Assembly (NCBI GenBank): GCA_037893245.1
Contig: JBAIAA010000103.1
Location: 558,001-622,000 of the forward strand
Source of the DNA: Crossaster papposus
Lineage: Eukaryota; Echinodermata; Asteroidea; Velatida; Solasteridae
Direction of reading: 5' to 3'
DNA length: 64,000 nucleotides
In this document: positions 10,231 to 20,956 of the stretch, piece by piece
Layout: each line of letters opens with the position of its first letter
Numbering within the stretch: the stretch's first letter is position 1
Notes under the pieces: generated by a model
Told to the model about the DNA's origin: nothing
The model's database searches: none
The model's input: the letters and a program-made list of their open reading frames with translations, nothing else
Made by a program: the position numbers and the translations under genes

Positions 10231-12200
10231 AGTTGTGCAGACAAATCGAAATCTGATCCCTTTGTGTTTAGCCGCTGTCAAAAAAAGTCTCTGACATCTC
10301 TTTGAGCGGCCTTGGTAGAGAACAAACACAGCTGTTATCAATCGCCACCCAGATATCCCCTGGGGGGTAGTTAGAGCTGTTGGTCGTTGTTATTTGTATC
10401 ATATGGCTGTTTCATGTCTGTATTGCGCAATACTGATTTCAATGTTTACATGCTTGCAATGGATGTCCTTAAAAAAATACATAAAATAGCCAGAATGTTT
10501 AAATCTTGATATATTTACCAGCACCAGTGTTCACACGGACAGCTATATGTAGCATTCTCACGAGCTCGGGCATTTCATGACATATATGTGAAAGTAGAAC
10601 CAACCAACTCACAAGGCTTCATGAACAATACTTTGGTTACAACCAATGTAATCTATCCTGAAGTCTTGCAAATGTAATTATTGCATCATCAAATATGTCA
10701 TACATCTCCCACAAATATCTCCCATTTTAAAGGTATCATTAACCATATTTGTGAATGTGTTTCTTTCAACATTTTTATTTGGCACCTCCATGATAGAGTC
10801 AACATGTATCCACAATCCCCATCCATCCAGGGAAGTAGCTACAAACCCGAGAACCGACAAACCCCGGGTGACCGCCTAGTACATGTATAATGAGCTTGGA
10901 GGGCACATTTTCAAAAAATCATATCGTGAAAACCCAGCCATGTAAAAATATAAAAACGTAATAGTATGAACGAGGAATGCTTAATTGTAATAACAAACGT
11001 CATGGATGAATTTTTAATTGTTCAGAAATAAGAAATTTCGGACTATAAAAATGAACATCGTTGTACAAAAATAATGGTCTCCGAAAAAGTCCCTTTTGTA
11101 GCATTTAACGAAATTGTGCAGACAAACCTTAATCATGTGTGTTTAGGTACATTATTCATCTACTCAACCGCTACTGTTGTTGTTTCTGAATCCACTCGAA
11201 ACAGTCGGGGGCACCCTAAGTATCCGTCGCCGTCAGCGCGAACATTCTCGGTAAAAAAATCCGCCATTACTCGTTGTTCTAATGTGAGCCCGAACGTGAT
11301 TGGTCAGAACGTGCATCAAGCGTGCCAACTGACTAATCAGCTTCTACGTAACAAAACGCAAGGCACCCATTTTTGGCACGATTCCTTGCTCGTGTGATGC
11401 ATTCACGGGGGCTTGTGTTGACAACAAAGCGGTGCCTGACTATTATTCGTTAGTATGGTTTTTGGCAGGGTTTAGCTTCAGTTATGTATCTGTATCTGTA
11501 TCTTAACGTCTCAGAAACCAAAACTGGCAAAAAACGCAACAGTTAATTGCTAGTTTAGGGATAAATAATGATGGCCTTCTAATCCAATGCTATGAATACA
11601 ATATTTGACAGTTTTAAAATGAAATCTGTCTTTGTTTGTTTTGTTCCTGAACTCATATATATTTTTTGTTTTTGTTTTATAATACTTAATCTTTTAAGCA
11701 TTTTTTAGTGAGTTTTACTTTTCCAACGAATGAAAGTTAAATTCGTGACCCTGCCCACCCCGAATCTATTTACTGTGAAATCTCACTTAAAAGCTGGGAA
11801 TTGCAGTGAGCTCCAAATAAAATATATTAAATATACAAGGAAGAATAAAAACACAAGAATAAACCAAATGACATTGTTCTTTTCTTTTTCTTTTGTAAAT
11901 AGTACAAAACATTTATTTTAAAGTTTTTCTCAGCTGCATACATACATGACATGACATCAACAAACATGACAAAATAAATGGCGTCGTAAGAACAAGTAAA
12001 AACACAAGGCCTTTCCCCGGCCCCCGACATTTGATGATGACGTCACGTAAGCTAAAACGATACGGCACAAATAATGATTTTTGCAAAATTTTTGGCACTG
12101 AAAAAAACATCGACGGCTAAACCTGCAGAAGTATATGTGGTACCAATCGAAAGAACGATCCTTCGTCTATCAGAATATCGACTCCGTTTGTCTCAATCGT
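10231..12200. other. Intergenic, no gene recognised
   Basis: The stretch is AT-rich and has no convincing ORF on either strand. A 26-bp string beginning ctcgaaacagtcgggggcac occurs directly repeated at about 11196 and 12204, roughly 1 kb apart, and may mark the ends of an old insertion. Confidence 0.4.
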
Positions 12201-12529
12201 GCTCGAAACAGTCGGGGGCACCCTAAGTGTAAAGCTTATCAACGAAAAGTGTAAAACTTAAACCACATTTCAGACGAAGATTCACGTATAATTGGTCTCT
12301 AAAATCTGGTAAAAATGGGTTTATTTTACGAGGAAAATGTTCAAGAAACTTACCACTCCATGCTTGACCCAACACTGCCTTCTTGCTGGGACCTCTAGCC
12401 AATGTTTCACATCGTCTCCGAGCGCTCGCGCATTCACGCGAAATCTCGAAGGGTCCGAGAGCGCCGCGCGGCTGCAAATGAAACTAGTGAAATATGCTAA
12501 TTATCTCGAACGGTGCGCACTGACTGTTA

Positions 12530-13345
12530 TTCATAAATACCTGGGACAGTTTAGGCATTCCTATTGGTCGAGAGCCCGTCACGTGGCCGGCATTAAACGG
12601 ACGATAAAGACATGACTGGAAGTGTTTAAACGCAGTTGGCAACAAAAGTGGCCTCCGCACATGGACAACATTATTCCTATCTCGGCGTTGCGCGACTGGT
12701 TGCGCGTCATTCCGTATTTGGAGTGACGTCATATTTTCGATAAATATTTATTTTAATCAAAGAAGCTAAATTGTTGCCCCGAAAGTGGGTGGGTTATAAA
12801 GCTCAGGAAAATTTGGGGTAAAGAGAATAATTATGTTTAAACCCTTTTTTAAATGAGTTGTAATTTAAATCACATTTCATTTAAAAATGCAAACCTCTTG
12901 ACCGAGCCTGAAAAGTTCATGTTAAAATAGCGTACAGCTCTGGGAACGAGGTTGCCAATGCAGTGATGTCCATTTAGTCTGGTTCATAGTAAATACGCTT
13001 TATTGCATGTATTGTGTAGAGCGACAGAGGCAGAAACATGTTATTTGACAGTGGCCCATGAACATGGATAGGGGAAAACACACAGAATGGCGAAACACCG
13101 AAATTTACTTGCGACAATTTTCCGCGATTTTTTGGGCTTTTTAGCTGAATTTTACAAAAAAGGTATTCATGAATGGGAATAAATGTGTGTTCGGTCGGTA
13201 TTAATCACTCTGTTTAATACCGCTTGGAGTCTGGGTGCTGATAATTACCCTAACCTTCGGCTCGGGTTATTATCAGCACCCAGACTCCAAGCGGTATTAA
13301 ACAGAGTGATTAAAACCTCTCGAACACACATTTATTCCCTTACTA
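12530..13345 (+). repeat. Hairpin-bearing repeat, left copy
   Basis: The order here is block A (12530-12930), block D (12935-13000), block C inverted (13005-13165), then a hairpin (13172-13341). The same blocks occur at 19915-20930 in a different order and mostly opposite orientation. The hairpin has two ~78-nt arms around a short loop near 13255. Confidence 0.7.
13172..13341. repeat. Near-perfect long hairpin, left copy
   Basis: The arms begin gggaataaatgtgtgttcg and end cgaacacacatttattccc. The inner stem carries taataccgcttggagtctgg and its complement. It is almost the same as the hairpin at 20516-20672 in reverse orientation. Confidence 0.85.
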
Positions 13346-14303
13346 TAAAAAATGTTAAATGCGCCATCTTGTCCCTGGGCGCCGCCATCTTGGAACACAT
13401 GGCCGCGCCATCTTGGAACACAGGGCCGCGCCATCTTGGCGCGTGGTTGGCGCCATATGTTGGAGAGACGCGGCGCTTTTGGTCGGGCGACTCGTCGCCG
13501 CGCGTGTGTGCCGCCGGCGTCGGTGCGGCGGGGTGCCGGATCGTTCGCGAGGGCGAATCCCCCGGGGAATAAGATTTTTAAAAAAACTCGTATTCGTCGT
13601 GGTGAGATTTAGGAGAAACGGACGTTACCGATAAACGCGTAGTCGCTTTTCGATTGCCTGTTGATGTCTGTGGGCCTTTTTGCATAAACTATTGCGTTAT
13701 TTTTGCATTGTCCTTGCCCGGAGTTCGGGTCGAAGCCTTCCCGAAATCGTATCCCGTTGCTCGGTTGCCGAATTGTTGGCTGTTCGCGATTGGGCGGCAG
13801 CTATTGCGTTACGCGAAGCCTTCCCTAGTCTTGTTTGCAAGACGATCTTCGCGATGCGGGGCGCCCTCTAATAAACGTACGCCGTAGACCACGCGCGAAT
13901 AACCTTCGCTAAGACTGTCTTGTTTATCTGCTCTAATCGCTCGGAAAATTCCGAGCAGAATTGTTTTGCATTTGCATGCGCCTGTGACGTTGCGTGAAAA
14001 ATCGCGTGACGTAACTTGCATAATCGCTGACTCACTGGTATAGTTTCTGTACGTCGCAGCGACGTGTGGACATAGTATAAAATAGACCATGTGGGCGCGT
14101 CGCGTGCGTTGTTGTTATAGCGTTGTTTAGTGAAAAAATGTCAGACCGATTGGACGATCGAAGCAATCGATGTTACAGCAAAGATGCCCCTGGGCCGGCT
14201 TCGCCGAAGCTATTGTACCGCGTCTGTTCGCGACCCGGCGCGACATCAATAACTGTCCACGTATCCCGTACGTTTGATTGCCGCGATGTACATGTTAGTG
14301 TAC
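13346..14303. other. GC-rich stretch with reiterated CGCCATCTTGG words
   Basis: Three to four copies of gccatcttgg(aacac) lie between 13360 and 13455. A block at 13730-13890 (gtcttgtttgcaagacgat, gcgggcgccctcta) is related to the palindromic element at 27375-27630 and to 18775-18960. The open frames here look like GC-driven chance frames. Confidence 0.4.
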
Positions 14304-14452
14304 ATGCCATTTCTTTTCGGTATCGAACGACAGGTGGGCTCGGAGCCGTTACATAACGTTTTCGTTACGCCCCAATGCTCTTAGCTTATAAAAGCGGGCA
14401 TTGCATTCAATGCCTTTCTTCTCGGTATAAGCATTCGAACCTCGCTCACCAT
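14304..14452 (+). promoter_or_regulatory. Promoter-like block upstream of the zinc-knuckle ORF
   Basis: The block contains TATAAAAG at 14387-14394, about 130 bp before the first possible reading start at 14526. It is repeated almost unchanged at 17869-18019. Duplicated TATA-bearing blocks on both sides of an element-like gene recall the terminal repeats of a retroelement, but no primer-binding site or polymerase was recognised between them. Confidence 0.5.
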
Positions 14453-14730
14453 CCATAGTCTCTGTTGCAACTACCTACCTGGTGTGGGGTTTTAAGACCA
14501 AAACCCCACACTCAACAACTTCAACATGGACCTGAAGCGGGATATGACGGCGTTCCTCCATCTAGAGGAGAACTGCAGCTACACGATGGTGTGTAATGTC
14601 ATCGGCAAGACGATGGGTGAAGACGGTGTGGCGTGCGTACAGCAGCTTTCCGATCTACGATGGTGTGTGACGGCCAAGAACACGGAAGCGTGACAAGCTC
14701 ACAGACAACGGGCTTATCATCAATGAGCGA

Positions 14731-16032
14731 GTGGTTGAAATCGTCCCTGCCTATAAAAAAGTGTTTTTTGTGAAGATTAAGAACGCCCCCTTTGAGTTAG
14801 AAGACAGAGCCATCATCACAGCGCTATCCAACTACGGGACCGTCCACGGCATCCGGCGTGGGCACTGGCAGTTACACCCCCTGTGGCAGAACGGTGATCG
14901 TCACGCCAGAATGGAACTGAAGCGGGATATCCCATCCTATCTACGCATTGGTGGGTTTCAATTAGCCATCCAATACCCCGGTCAGCAGGAGACGTGCCGG
15001 CGGTGCGGAGGACCGGGACACAAGGCAGCCCAATGCCCCACCATGGCCTGCTTTAACTGCGGCGATCTTGGGCACCGCATCGCCGAGTGTAAACAACCGC
15101 TCCGCTGTCGGCAGTGCGGCAGGGAGGGACATACGTCTCGTGGGTGCATGAACTCCTACGCCAACCAAGTGAGAGGACCGCACCAAGACAAACCCAATGC
15201 GACACCACCAGCAACTATGTCTTTTCCCCCGCCTGCGGAAGGTAGAGCTAGTCTTTCGGACGCCCCTACGTTGGTCATCCCACCCGGGATGACAGTCGCC
15301 AAGCGTGAGCGTGAGCGTGAGCGTGAGCGTATCCGTAAGGACATAAAGGTAGCTATAAAGCAGAAGGACTATAATCTACTCAAAAAGTCTATCGAGGAAC
15401 GTAAGAAAGCCAAGCTAGTTGACACTGAAGGAGAACCCAGTACCCCAAGTGAGCACCGATCCACCAAGTCGCCCGACCTCCACGCCGCCAAGTCGCCCGA
15501 CCTCCACGCCGCCAAGTCGCCCGACCTCCACGCCGCCAAGTCGCCCGACCTCCACGCCGCCAAGTCGCCCGACCTCCACGCCGCCAAGTCGCCCAACCTC
15601 CACGCCGCCAAGTCGCCCAACCTCCACGCCGCCAAGTCGCCCAACCTCCACGCCGCCAAGTCGTCCAACCTCCACGCCGCCAAGCCGCCCCACCGTCACA
15701 CCGCCGCCATTTCGCGCACGCTGGAGTGGGCAAAAACGGTCAGAACATCTAACCCATTCGACGGGCTGGAGGACCAACTGGCCCAGGAAGCGGCCGAGGT
15801 GTTCCACGGCAAATCTGAGGCCACGGATGGGGACTCGGGTTCGGACTCGGGTTCGGACTCGGGTTCGGACTCGGGTTCGGACTCGGGTTCGGACTCCGGG
15901 TCCAACACGTCAGTCGTCTCCGTCGCCAGCGCGGCCAGCATTAGCAGTACCGCGAGTAGTAAACGGGGGCACTCCCCGGACGAGTACGACAGAAGGTGGA
16001 CAATCAAAGAAGGGAAAACGAGAAAGAACTGA
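14731..16032 (+). CDS. Zinc-knuckle (3x CCHC) nucleic-acid-binding protein, retroelement ORF1/gag-like
   Basis: The open frame encodes 433 residues, with no ATG at its left edge (first in-frame ATG at 14911). A related reading frame begins at 14526. Residues 10-85 look like an RRM/pre-knuckle domain of the kind found before CCHC knuckles in LINE ORF1 proteins. Three tandem knuckles follow: C-x2-C-x4-H-x4-C at about 89-102, 107-120 and 126-139. Then come an ERERERER stretch, about ten copies of KSPDLHAA, and an SDSGSDSG run. Such proteins bind element RNA and pack it into particles. No reverse transcriptase follows within 2 kb, so this is a lone ORF1/gag relic or a co-opted copy. The choice between LINE and LTR ancestry is open. 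Confidence 0.6.
   Translation: MVEIVPAYKKVFFVKIKNAPFELEDRAIITALSNYGTVHGIRRGHWQLHPLWQNGDRHARMELKRDIPSYLRIGGFQLAIQYPGQQETCRRCGGPGHKAAQCPTMACFNCGDLGHRIAECKQPLRCRQCGREGHTSRGCMNSYANQVRGPHQDKPNATPPATMSFPPPAEGRASLSDAPTLVIPPGMTVAKRERERERERIRKDIKVAIKQKDYNLLKKSIEERKKAKLVDTEGEPSTPSEHRSTKSPDLHAAKSPDLHAAKSPDLHAAKSPDLHAAKSPDLHAAKSPNLHAAKSPNLHAAKSPNLHAAKSSNLHAAKPPHRHTAAISRTLEWAKTVRTSNPFDGLEDQLAQEAAEVFHGKSEATDGDSGSDSGSDSGSDSGSDSGSDSGSNTSVVSVASAASISSTASSKRGHSPDEYDRRWTIKEGKTRKN
15459..15690 (+). repeat. 24-bp coding minisatellite (KSPDLHAA repeats)
   Basis: About ten copies of a 24-bp unit (aagtcgcccgacctccacg...) lie in frame. The later copies carry Asn for Asp. Because 24 is a multiple of three, other frames also stay open and give spurious ORFs on both strands. 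Confidence 0.9.
15835..15902 (+). repeat. 12-bp coding repeat (SDSG)
   Basis: Six copies of gactcgggttcg encode alternating Ser-Asp-Ser-Gly, an acidic low-complexity stretch near the C-terminus of the zinc-knuckle protein. Confidence 0.85.
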
Positions 16033-16040
16033 ACTGTTAT

Positions 16041-16240
16041 CTTGTTCAAATAGTTTTCTGGGTGGTGGGTAAAGTTTAAGTTAGTTTTCTGGGTGGTGGG
16101 TAAAGTTTAAGTAAAGCAGATAAGTTTTTTTTGCGAAAGAGATTCTGTATTGTTTTTTTGTTGGTGGTGGGTATAGAGTTTTCTACATAAAGTCAGTTTT
16201 TCTGAATAGTTTACTTGGTGGTGGGTACAGTTTAAGTAAA
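16041..16240 (+). repeat. Tandem repeat downstream of the zinc-knuckle ORF
   Basis: Two exact copies of a ~38-bp unit (tagttttctgggtggtgggt, then aaagtttaag) are followed by looser copies near 16160 and 16205. This is probably the 3' untranslated part of the element. Confidence 0.7.
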
Positions 16241-16671
16241 GCAGATAAGGTGATTTTCGTGAACGTTTTAATTTAAAGAGATTCTTTTCGTGTCTTAAAA
16301 AGTTGTATTCTTTTATTCTTGTATATATGTTCACTTAAGTGACGTGTAAATGTATGGATTATTCGTATGAATAAACCACTTTAGAAAAACCATAGGATTC
16401 GTACTTCTTGCCGATATGTACATATGTACTTTCTATTTACTGTACCTTTGCGATAACACTTTAGGGCCTACTCCTATTAAGTCCATGATGTTCGACGATT
16501 AACAGACCAGCAATAGCAATATATTGTCGGCAATCAATTATCCCCAAAATAAGATAGCTCCAACCAATAGGAAACAGAAACCGTCGGAGAATTCGACGCC
16601 TCTCGATCAAGAGCGACGACAACTGCGAACAATTTGAGCACTAGTATGAGAAGTTAAAGACTTCACCGAAT

Positions 16672-16933
16672 CTGCATTGGGTCTACGGAGGACGACGACG
16701 ACCCTTCTGCCAAGGACAGCCTTACTGAAGCTTTGGATCTGGTAAAGAAACAACGAAAGCTCATCAAGTTGCCCGACAGATCCCCTCACGGCTGTTGTAC
16801 CTTCAAGGAACATGTCGCCGACAATCTGACTGAAGACTCTGAAGACGAGAAACATCTTCGCAAAGCCGAAAAGTCGACCACCGCCAAGACAGAACAGTTT
16901 TGTTATTATGTAATTCGTAAGTCAATAGGCTAA
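16672..16933 (+). pseudogene. Retroelement-like ORF relic, short and charged
   Basis: The segment includes LTEALDLVKKQRKLIKLPDR and ends SEDEKHLRKAEKS. This charged pattern recalls the first ORF of DIRS/Ngaro-like elements as found in marine invertebrates, but I recognise it only by its general look. It is an isolated, broken fossil with no polymerase beside it. Confidence 0.3.
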
Positions 16934-17039
16934 TTTATCACCAGATGAATCGCACCCAACACGGCAATTTAACTCCCATATTTAATTGTATTAGCACACC
17001 CCGTAAATTTAAACGGAATCCTTAACCTTTGATCTCGAT

Positions 17040-17645
17040 TATTGCAAATCGAGTATCACTAACCCCTTGATTAGTGCATGCAAAATACTGAACTTGGCCC
17101 CAAAGAGAAAACTTTGTTTTCCATCGAGACGCAATTTGTAAGACGGTCAGGCTGATTTTAGCTTTGCATTATCGGTCGATTGAGTACCAAGTGACATTGA
17201 ATTGTGTTCCAAAGTTATTTGGCAATCGAACAAGTCTGTTTAGTCATGGAGCAACTGCTCCATGGTTTAGTCGAGTATCACTTGATTGTTGCATGCAAAT
17301 ACTGAACTTGGCCCCAAGAGGAAACATTGTTTCCTGTTAAGACGCAATTTGTAAGACGTCAAGCTGATTTGTAGCTTTGCATTATCGGTCGATTGAGTAC
17401 CGAATGGACATCCTGAATTGTGTTCCAAAAGTATTTGGCAATCAAACGAGTCTGTTTAGTCAAGTATCACTTTATTAGTGCATGCAAATATTGAATTTGG
17501 CCCCAAGAGGAAACATTGTTTCCTGTTGACGCAATTTGTAAGACGTCAAGCTGATTTTTAGCTTTGCATTATCAGTCGATTGAGTACCGAATGAAATACT
17601 GAATTGTGTTCCAAAATTATTTGGCAATCGAACAAGACTGTTTAG
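17040..17645 (+). repeat. Three tandem copies of a ~190-bp unit
   Basis: Each copy runs from the gagtatcact words through gacgcaatttgtaagac and gctttgcattatcggtcgat to ggcaatcgaacaagtctg. The starts are near 17050, 17272 and 17460. Copies differ by small indels. No coding potential was seen. Confidence 0.8.
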
Positions 17646-17714
17646 TCAAAAACAAAACAAAAAACAACACCCAATTTGACGGCCAATCTAAGTTCCCTTT
17701 CTTTGGCGTTTCTC

Positions 17715-17871
17715 ATGAGCGAGTTCCAGTGCTCTACCATCCCAACATGTTCACCAAATCATTGTTGTATTCGTCCTTTTCTTTCGGTTTATGAACTCTA
17801 TTAATAGTATTGCATGAGGAAGATATAGAAAAGAAATTAATTTTCTGACGTAGGAACGTAGGAAGAAAATG
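17715..17871 (+). repeat. 157-bp direct repeat X, first copy
   Basis: Identical or nearly so to 18440-18596. The pair flanks a 568-bp insert (17872-18439). Confidence 0.85.
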
Positions 17872-18439
17872 CCATTTCTTTTCGGTATCGAACGACAGGT
17901 GGGCTCAATAGAGCCGTTACATAACGTTTTCGTTACGCCCCAATGCTCTTAGCTTGTAAAAGCGGGCATTGCATTCAATGCCTTTCTTCTCGGTATAAGC
18001 ATTCGAACCTCGCTTGCCCTCCCTCCCGCCCGACTTAAGCCCATAATTAATAGTATTAACGGTATTAATAATAATGACTAACCGCGGGGAACAGGGAGTG
18101 CACCCTCGATCGGTGTCCTAGGATGCAACCACGTTTCCTCTTAAAAATAAGAGGTTTTTCGTGGCCTCCGAGTGCCTGCAGAAATGCAGGACCGTGGCAC
18201 CGATCGCCCTGCCTTATTCACTTTCTATATCAAGACAATTTCCAGTTTTTTGGCGTTGTATTGTGTATAGATTTTTTGACCATCATTCCTTCCAAACCTA
18301 TCGGCAATTAGGACCTGTGTGTCCAACTGATATAAAAATATCCATACACTATAAGAGATTGTAACTCTGGTAACACACGCAGTTGTGTTCAAAATGTACC
18401 CAGATTCCAGGGTTTGTCTATACAATGTATACAAATAAA
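17872..18439 (+). other. Promoter-plus-structured-RNA unit between two X repeats
   Basis: The unit starts with a copy of the TATA-type promoter block seen at 14304-14452, continues with a segment that folds into a closed three-way junction (18092-18211), and ends A-rich (caaataaa). It looks like a small transcription unit copied as a piece. Its origin is unknown. Confidence 0.45.
18092..18211 (+). ncRNA. Candidate structured RNA with GAAA tetraloop; family not recognised
   Basis: The outer stem CGATCGGTG (18107-18115) pairs with CACCGATCG (18198-18206) and is extended across a bulge by CAGGG/CCCTG. Inside are two hairpins: CCACG/CGTGG with CCTCTT/AAGAGG (about 18128-18164), and CCTGCA-GAAA-TGCAGG (about 18175-18190), a GNRA-type loop. 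I could not match it to snRNAs, 5S, SRP, hammerhead or HDV-like patterns. It could still be a chance palindromic relic. Confidence 0.4.
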
Positions 18440-18596
18440 ATGAGCGAGTTCCAGTGCTCTACCATCCCAACATGTTCACCAAATCATTGTTGTATTCGTC
18501 CTTTTCTTTCGGTTTATGAACTCTATTAATAGTATTGCATGAGGAAGATATAGAAAAGAAATTAATTTTCTGACGTAGGAACGTAGGAAGAAAATG
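18440..18596 (+). repeat. 157-bp direct repeat X, second copy
   Basis: See 17715-17871; same orientation. Confidence 0.85.
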
Positions 18597-19585
18597 TATA
18601 ATTCATGTACATGTACATGTACTATCGCGCACACAGTACCCATAGAGCAAGGTACCTAACTAACAACCTCATTTCTAAAACACAAACTTCCTTCAGTGCG
18701 CAAGCGTCATTATGCTTTTGACCTCCCTGTTGAATTATGTATAGAGGTCACGCGCTGAGTTTAGAGCAGTTAAACAAGACGATGTTATCGAAGGTCATTG
18801 CGTGTATGGTATTTACGGCGTACGTTAAAGGACGCCCGCATCGGCGGCCTACGCGCGCTGCATAAGCCTTCCCAAATTAATTGTATCCGCCTTGCTCTCT
18901 CGGTGGCCGAGTTGTTGCCGAGTTTGTTGTTCGCGATTGGGCGGCGCATGCGGTGTTATTTGAGCTGGTGCCCCGCTTTATACTCCCTTGGTTATTGCGG
19001 TGGAAACATAGTACCAGTTGAGTACCAGTTGAGCGCCAGCTTCGTTTTCGGCTTCGAATTCGTGCGCGTCGACCACTTCTCAGTCACAGGTTCTGAACGT
19101 AAAAAAAATGATTTATTCCTTTCGTGTTGCCTTTTGGGCAAATTTCTTTGCTTCACATTGTCGATACTTAAATATTACAACATTATCTCTAAAAACACTC
19201 CGAAACATATCGCTACTGCGCAAAATGTAACGTTCATCGTGCAAAAATGTCACGAAATTGTCTGTCGACCGTATAGATATGAATATGCAATTTAGAAACT
19301 TGACTGCATTATGTCAGTTGAGGGCGCACTGTCAGATGGCCGGCCTGTTGGTTTTTTAATCATGATTTTCACGATGATGTAAATCAGAAAATCCCGAAGT
19401 GGTTCGTATTGTTTCCCGTACGATTCATGTTAAAAATCACGAGACGCAGGCAGCATGCAAGCGAAGATGGACTGCCTATTGAGTATTATTAGTTCGGAAG
19501 TCGGGAGGTATTTTTACAAAGATTGTTTTTATTCAGAGTCGATGGTATTCTACGGAGCCCCTAAAGGGACATATGACGAATAAAA
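18597..19585. other. No gene; relics of a GCGCCCTC/AAGACGAT family
   Basis: 18775-18960 shares aacaagacgat, gcgggcgccctc-type and tggccgagttgttg words with 13730-13890 and with the palindromic element at 27375-27630. The remainder is unassigned. The longest open frame here (18798-19295) has no recognisable domain. Confidence 0.4.
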
Positions 19586-19587
19586 AT

Positions 19588-19745
19588 CACCGTTACGAAA
19601 TAATTTGATTTTTTTTCGTGCACTCAAAATAACTTATTTCGTGAGCTCGAAAAGTTTTCGTAGCCACGAAATGACTTCGTGCGCTCAACAAAAATTTGTT
19701 CGTGAGCTCGAAATAATTTCGTGCGCTCGAAATACTTTCTAGCTG
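19588..19745. repeat. CGAAATAATTTCGTG-word cluster
   Basis: Reiterated, partly palindromic words (cgtgcgctcgaaat, cgtgagctcgaaa) are packed about every 20 bp. Same style as the other word-saturated pieces in this window. No flanking TIR was resolved. Confidence 0.5.
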
Positions 19746-19884
19746 GTACTCTACTCGCTAAGTTTCGCGATTTGTTTGTCATACAATCCATTATGTTTTC
19801 AAGACGTCAACAAGGTGTATCTATAAGTTACGATTTCACCCAGCTATCCTGCTAGTACCATTGATCTCCATTATATAATGGAGA

Positions 19885-20935
19885 TCAATGGTAAATACGC
19901 TTTATTAGAGATCAGTGATTTTCACATGAACGTTTCAGGCTCGGTCAAGAGGTTTGCATTTATTGCTTTTTTTTCAATGGTTTAAAATTACAATTTATTT
20001 AAAAATAGTTTTAAATATGGGGGGAAAACAATTTATCTTCTTTCACAAAAGTAAATAACTCTAGAAATTATGACGTCACAACAAAAATAGCGCCGAGAAA
20101 GCAGACGATATTTTTACATCAACTTTTCAGGCTTTGCCAAGAAGATTATATTTATTAATTCATCTTGTATGGATTTAAATTACAACTCATTTAAAAAAGG
20201 GTTTAAACATAATTATCTCTTTACCCCAAATTTCCCTGAGCTTCATAACCCACCCACTTTCGGGGTAACAATTTGGCTTCTTTGATTAAAATAAATATTT
20301 ATCGAAAATGTGACGTCACTCCAAATACGGAATGACGCGCAACCAGTCGCGCAACGCCGAGATAGGAATAATGTTGTCCATGTGCGGAGGCCACTTTTGT
20401 TGCCAACTGGGTTTAAACACTTCCAGCCATGTCTTTATCGTCCGTTTAATACCGGCCACGTGACGGGCTCTCGACCAATAGGAATGCCTAAACTGTCCCA
20501 GGTATTTATGAATAAGGGAATAAATGTGTGTTCGAGAGGTTTTAATCACTCTGTTTAATACCGCTTGGAGTCTGGGTGCTGACCGAAGGCGAGGGTAATT
20601 ATCAGCACCCAGACTCCAAGCGGTATTAAACAGAGTGATTAATACCGACCGAACACACATTTATTCCCATTCATAAATATCTTTTTTGTAAAATTCAGCC
20701 AAAAAGCCCCCAAAATCACGGAAAATTGTCGCAAGTAAATTTCGGTGTTTCGCCATTCTGTGTGTTTTCCCCTATCCATGTTCACGGGCCACTGTCAAAT
20801 GACATGTTTCCGCCTCTGTCGCTCTACACAATACATGCAATAATAGAGTACAGCTCGACACTCTGGGAACGAGGTTGCCAATGCAGTGATGGCCATTTAG
20901 TCTGGTTCATAGTAAATCTATAGTAAGGATTGAAA
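19885..20935 (-). repeat. Hairpin-bearing repeat, right copy
   Basis: Block A is inverted (19915-20515), then the hairpin (20516-20672), block C (20673-20845) and block D (20850-20920). Block D keeps the same orientation as in the left copy while A and C are inverted, so the two copies are related by more than a simple inversion. Confidence 0.7.
20516..20672. repeat. Near-perfect long hairpin, right copy
   Basis: The arms begin gggaataaatgtgtgttcg and end cgaacacacatttattccc. The loop near 20580 (accgaaggcgagggta) differs from the left copy. Confidence 0.85.
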
Positions 20936-20956
20936 TGTTTGATCCTTTATAATTAG

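Noticed and set aside
12223-12477. Minus-strand open stretch ending at a strong gtaagt donor
   Set aside because: No partner exon or recognisable protein; it lies in repeat-rich sequence. Kept only as a remote possibility.
15156-16072. Other ORFs over the zinc-knuckle gene, on both strands
   Set aside because: They shadow the 24-bp and 12-bp coding repeats; only the + frame with CCHC knuckles makes sense.
18798-19295. 165-codon ORF
   Set aside because: Composition and overlap with repeat relics; no domain.
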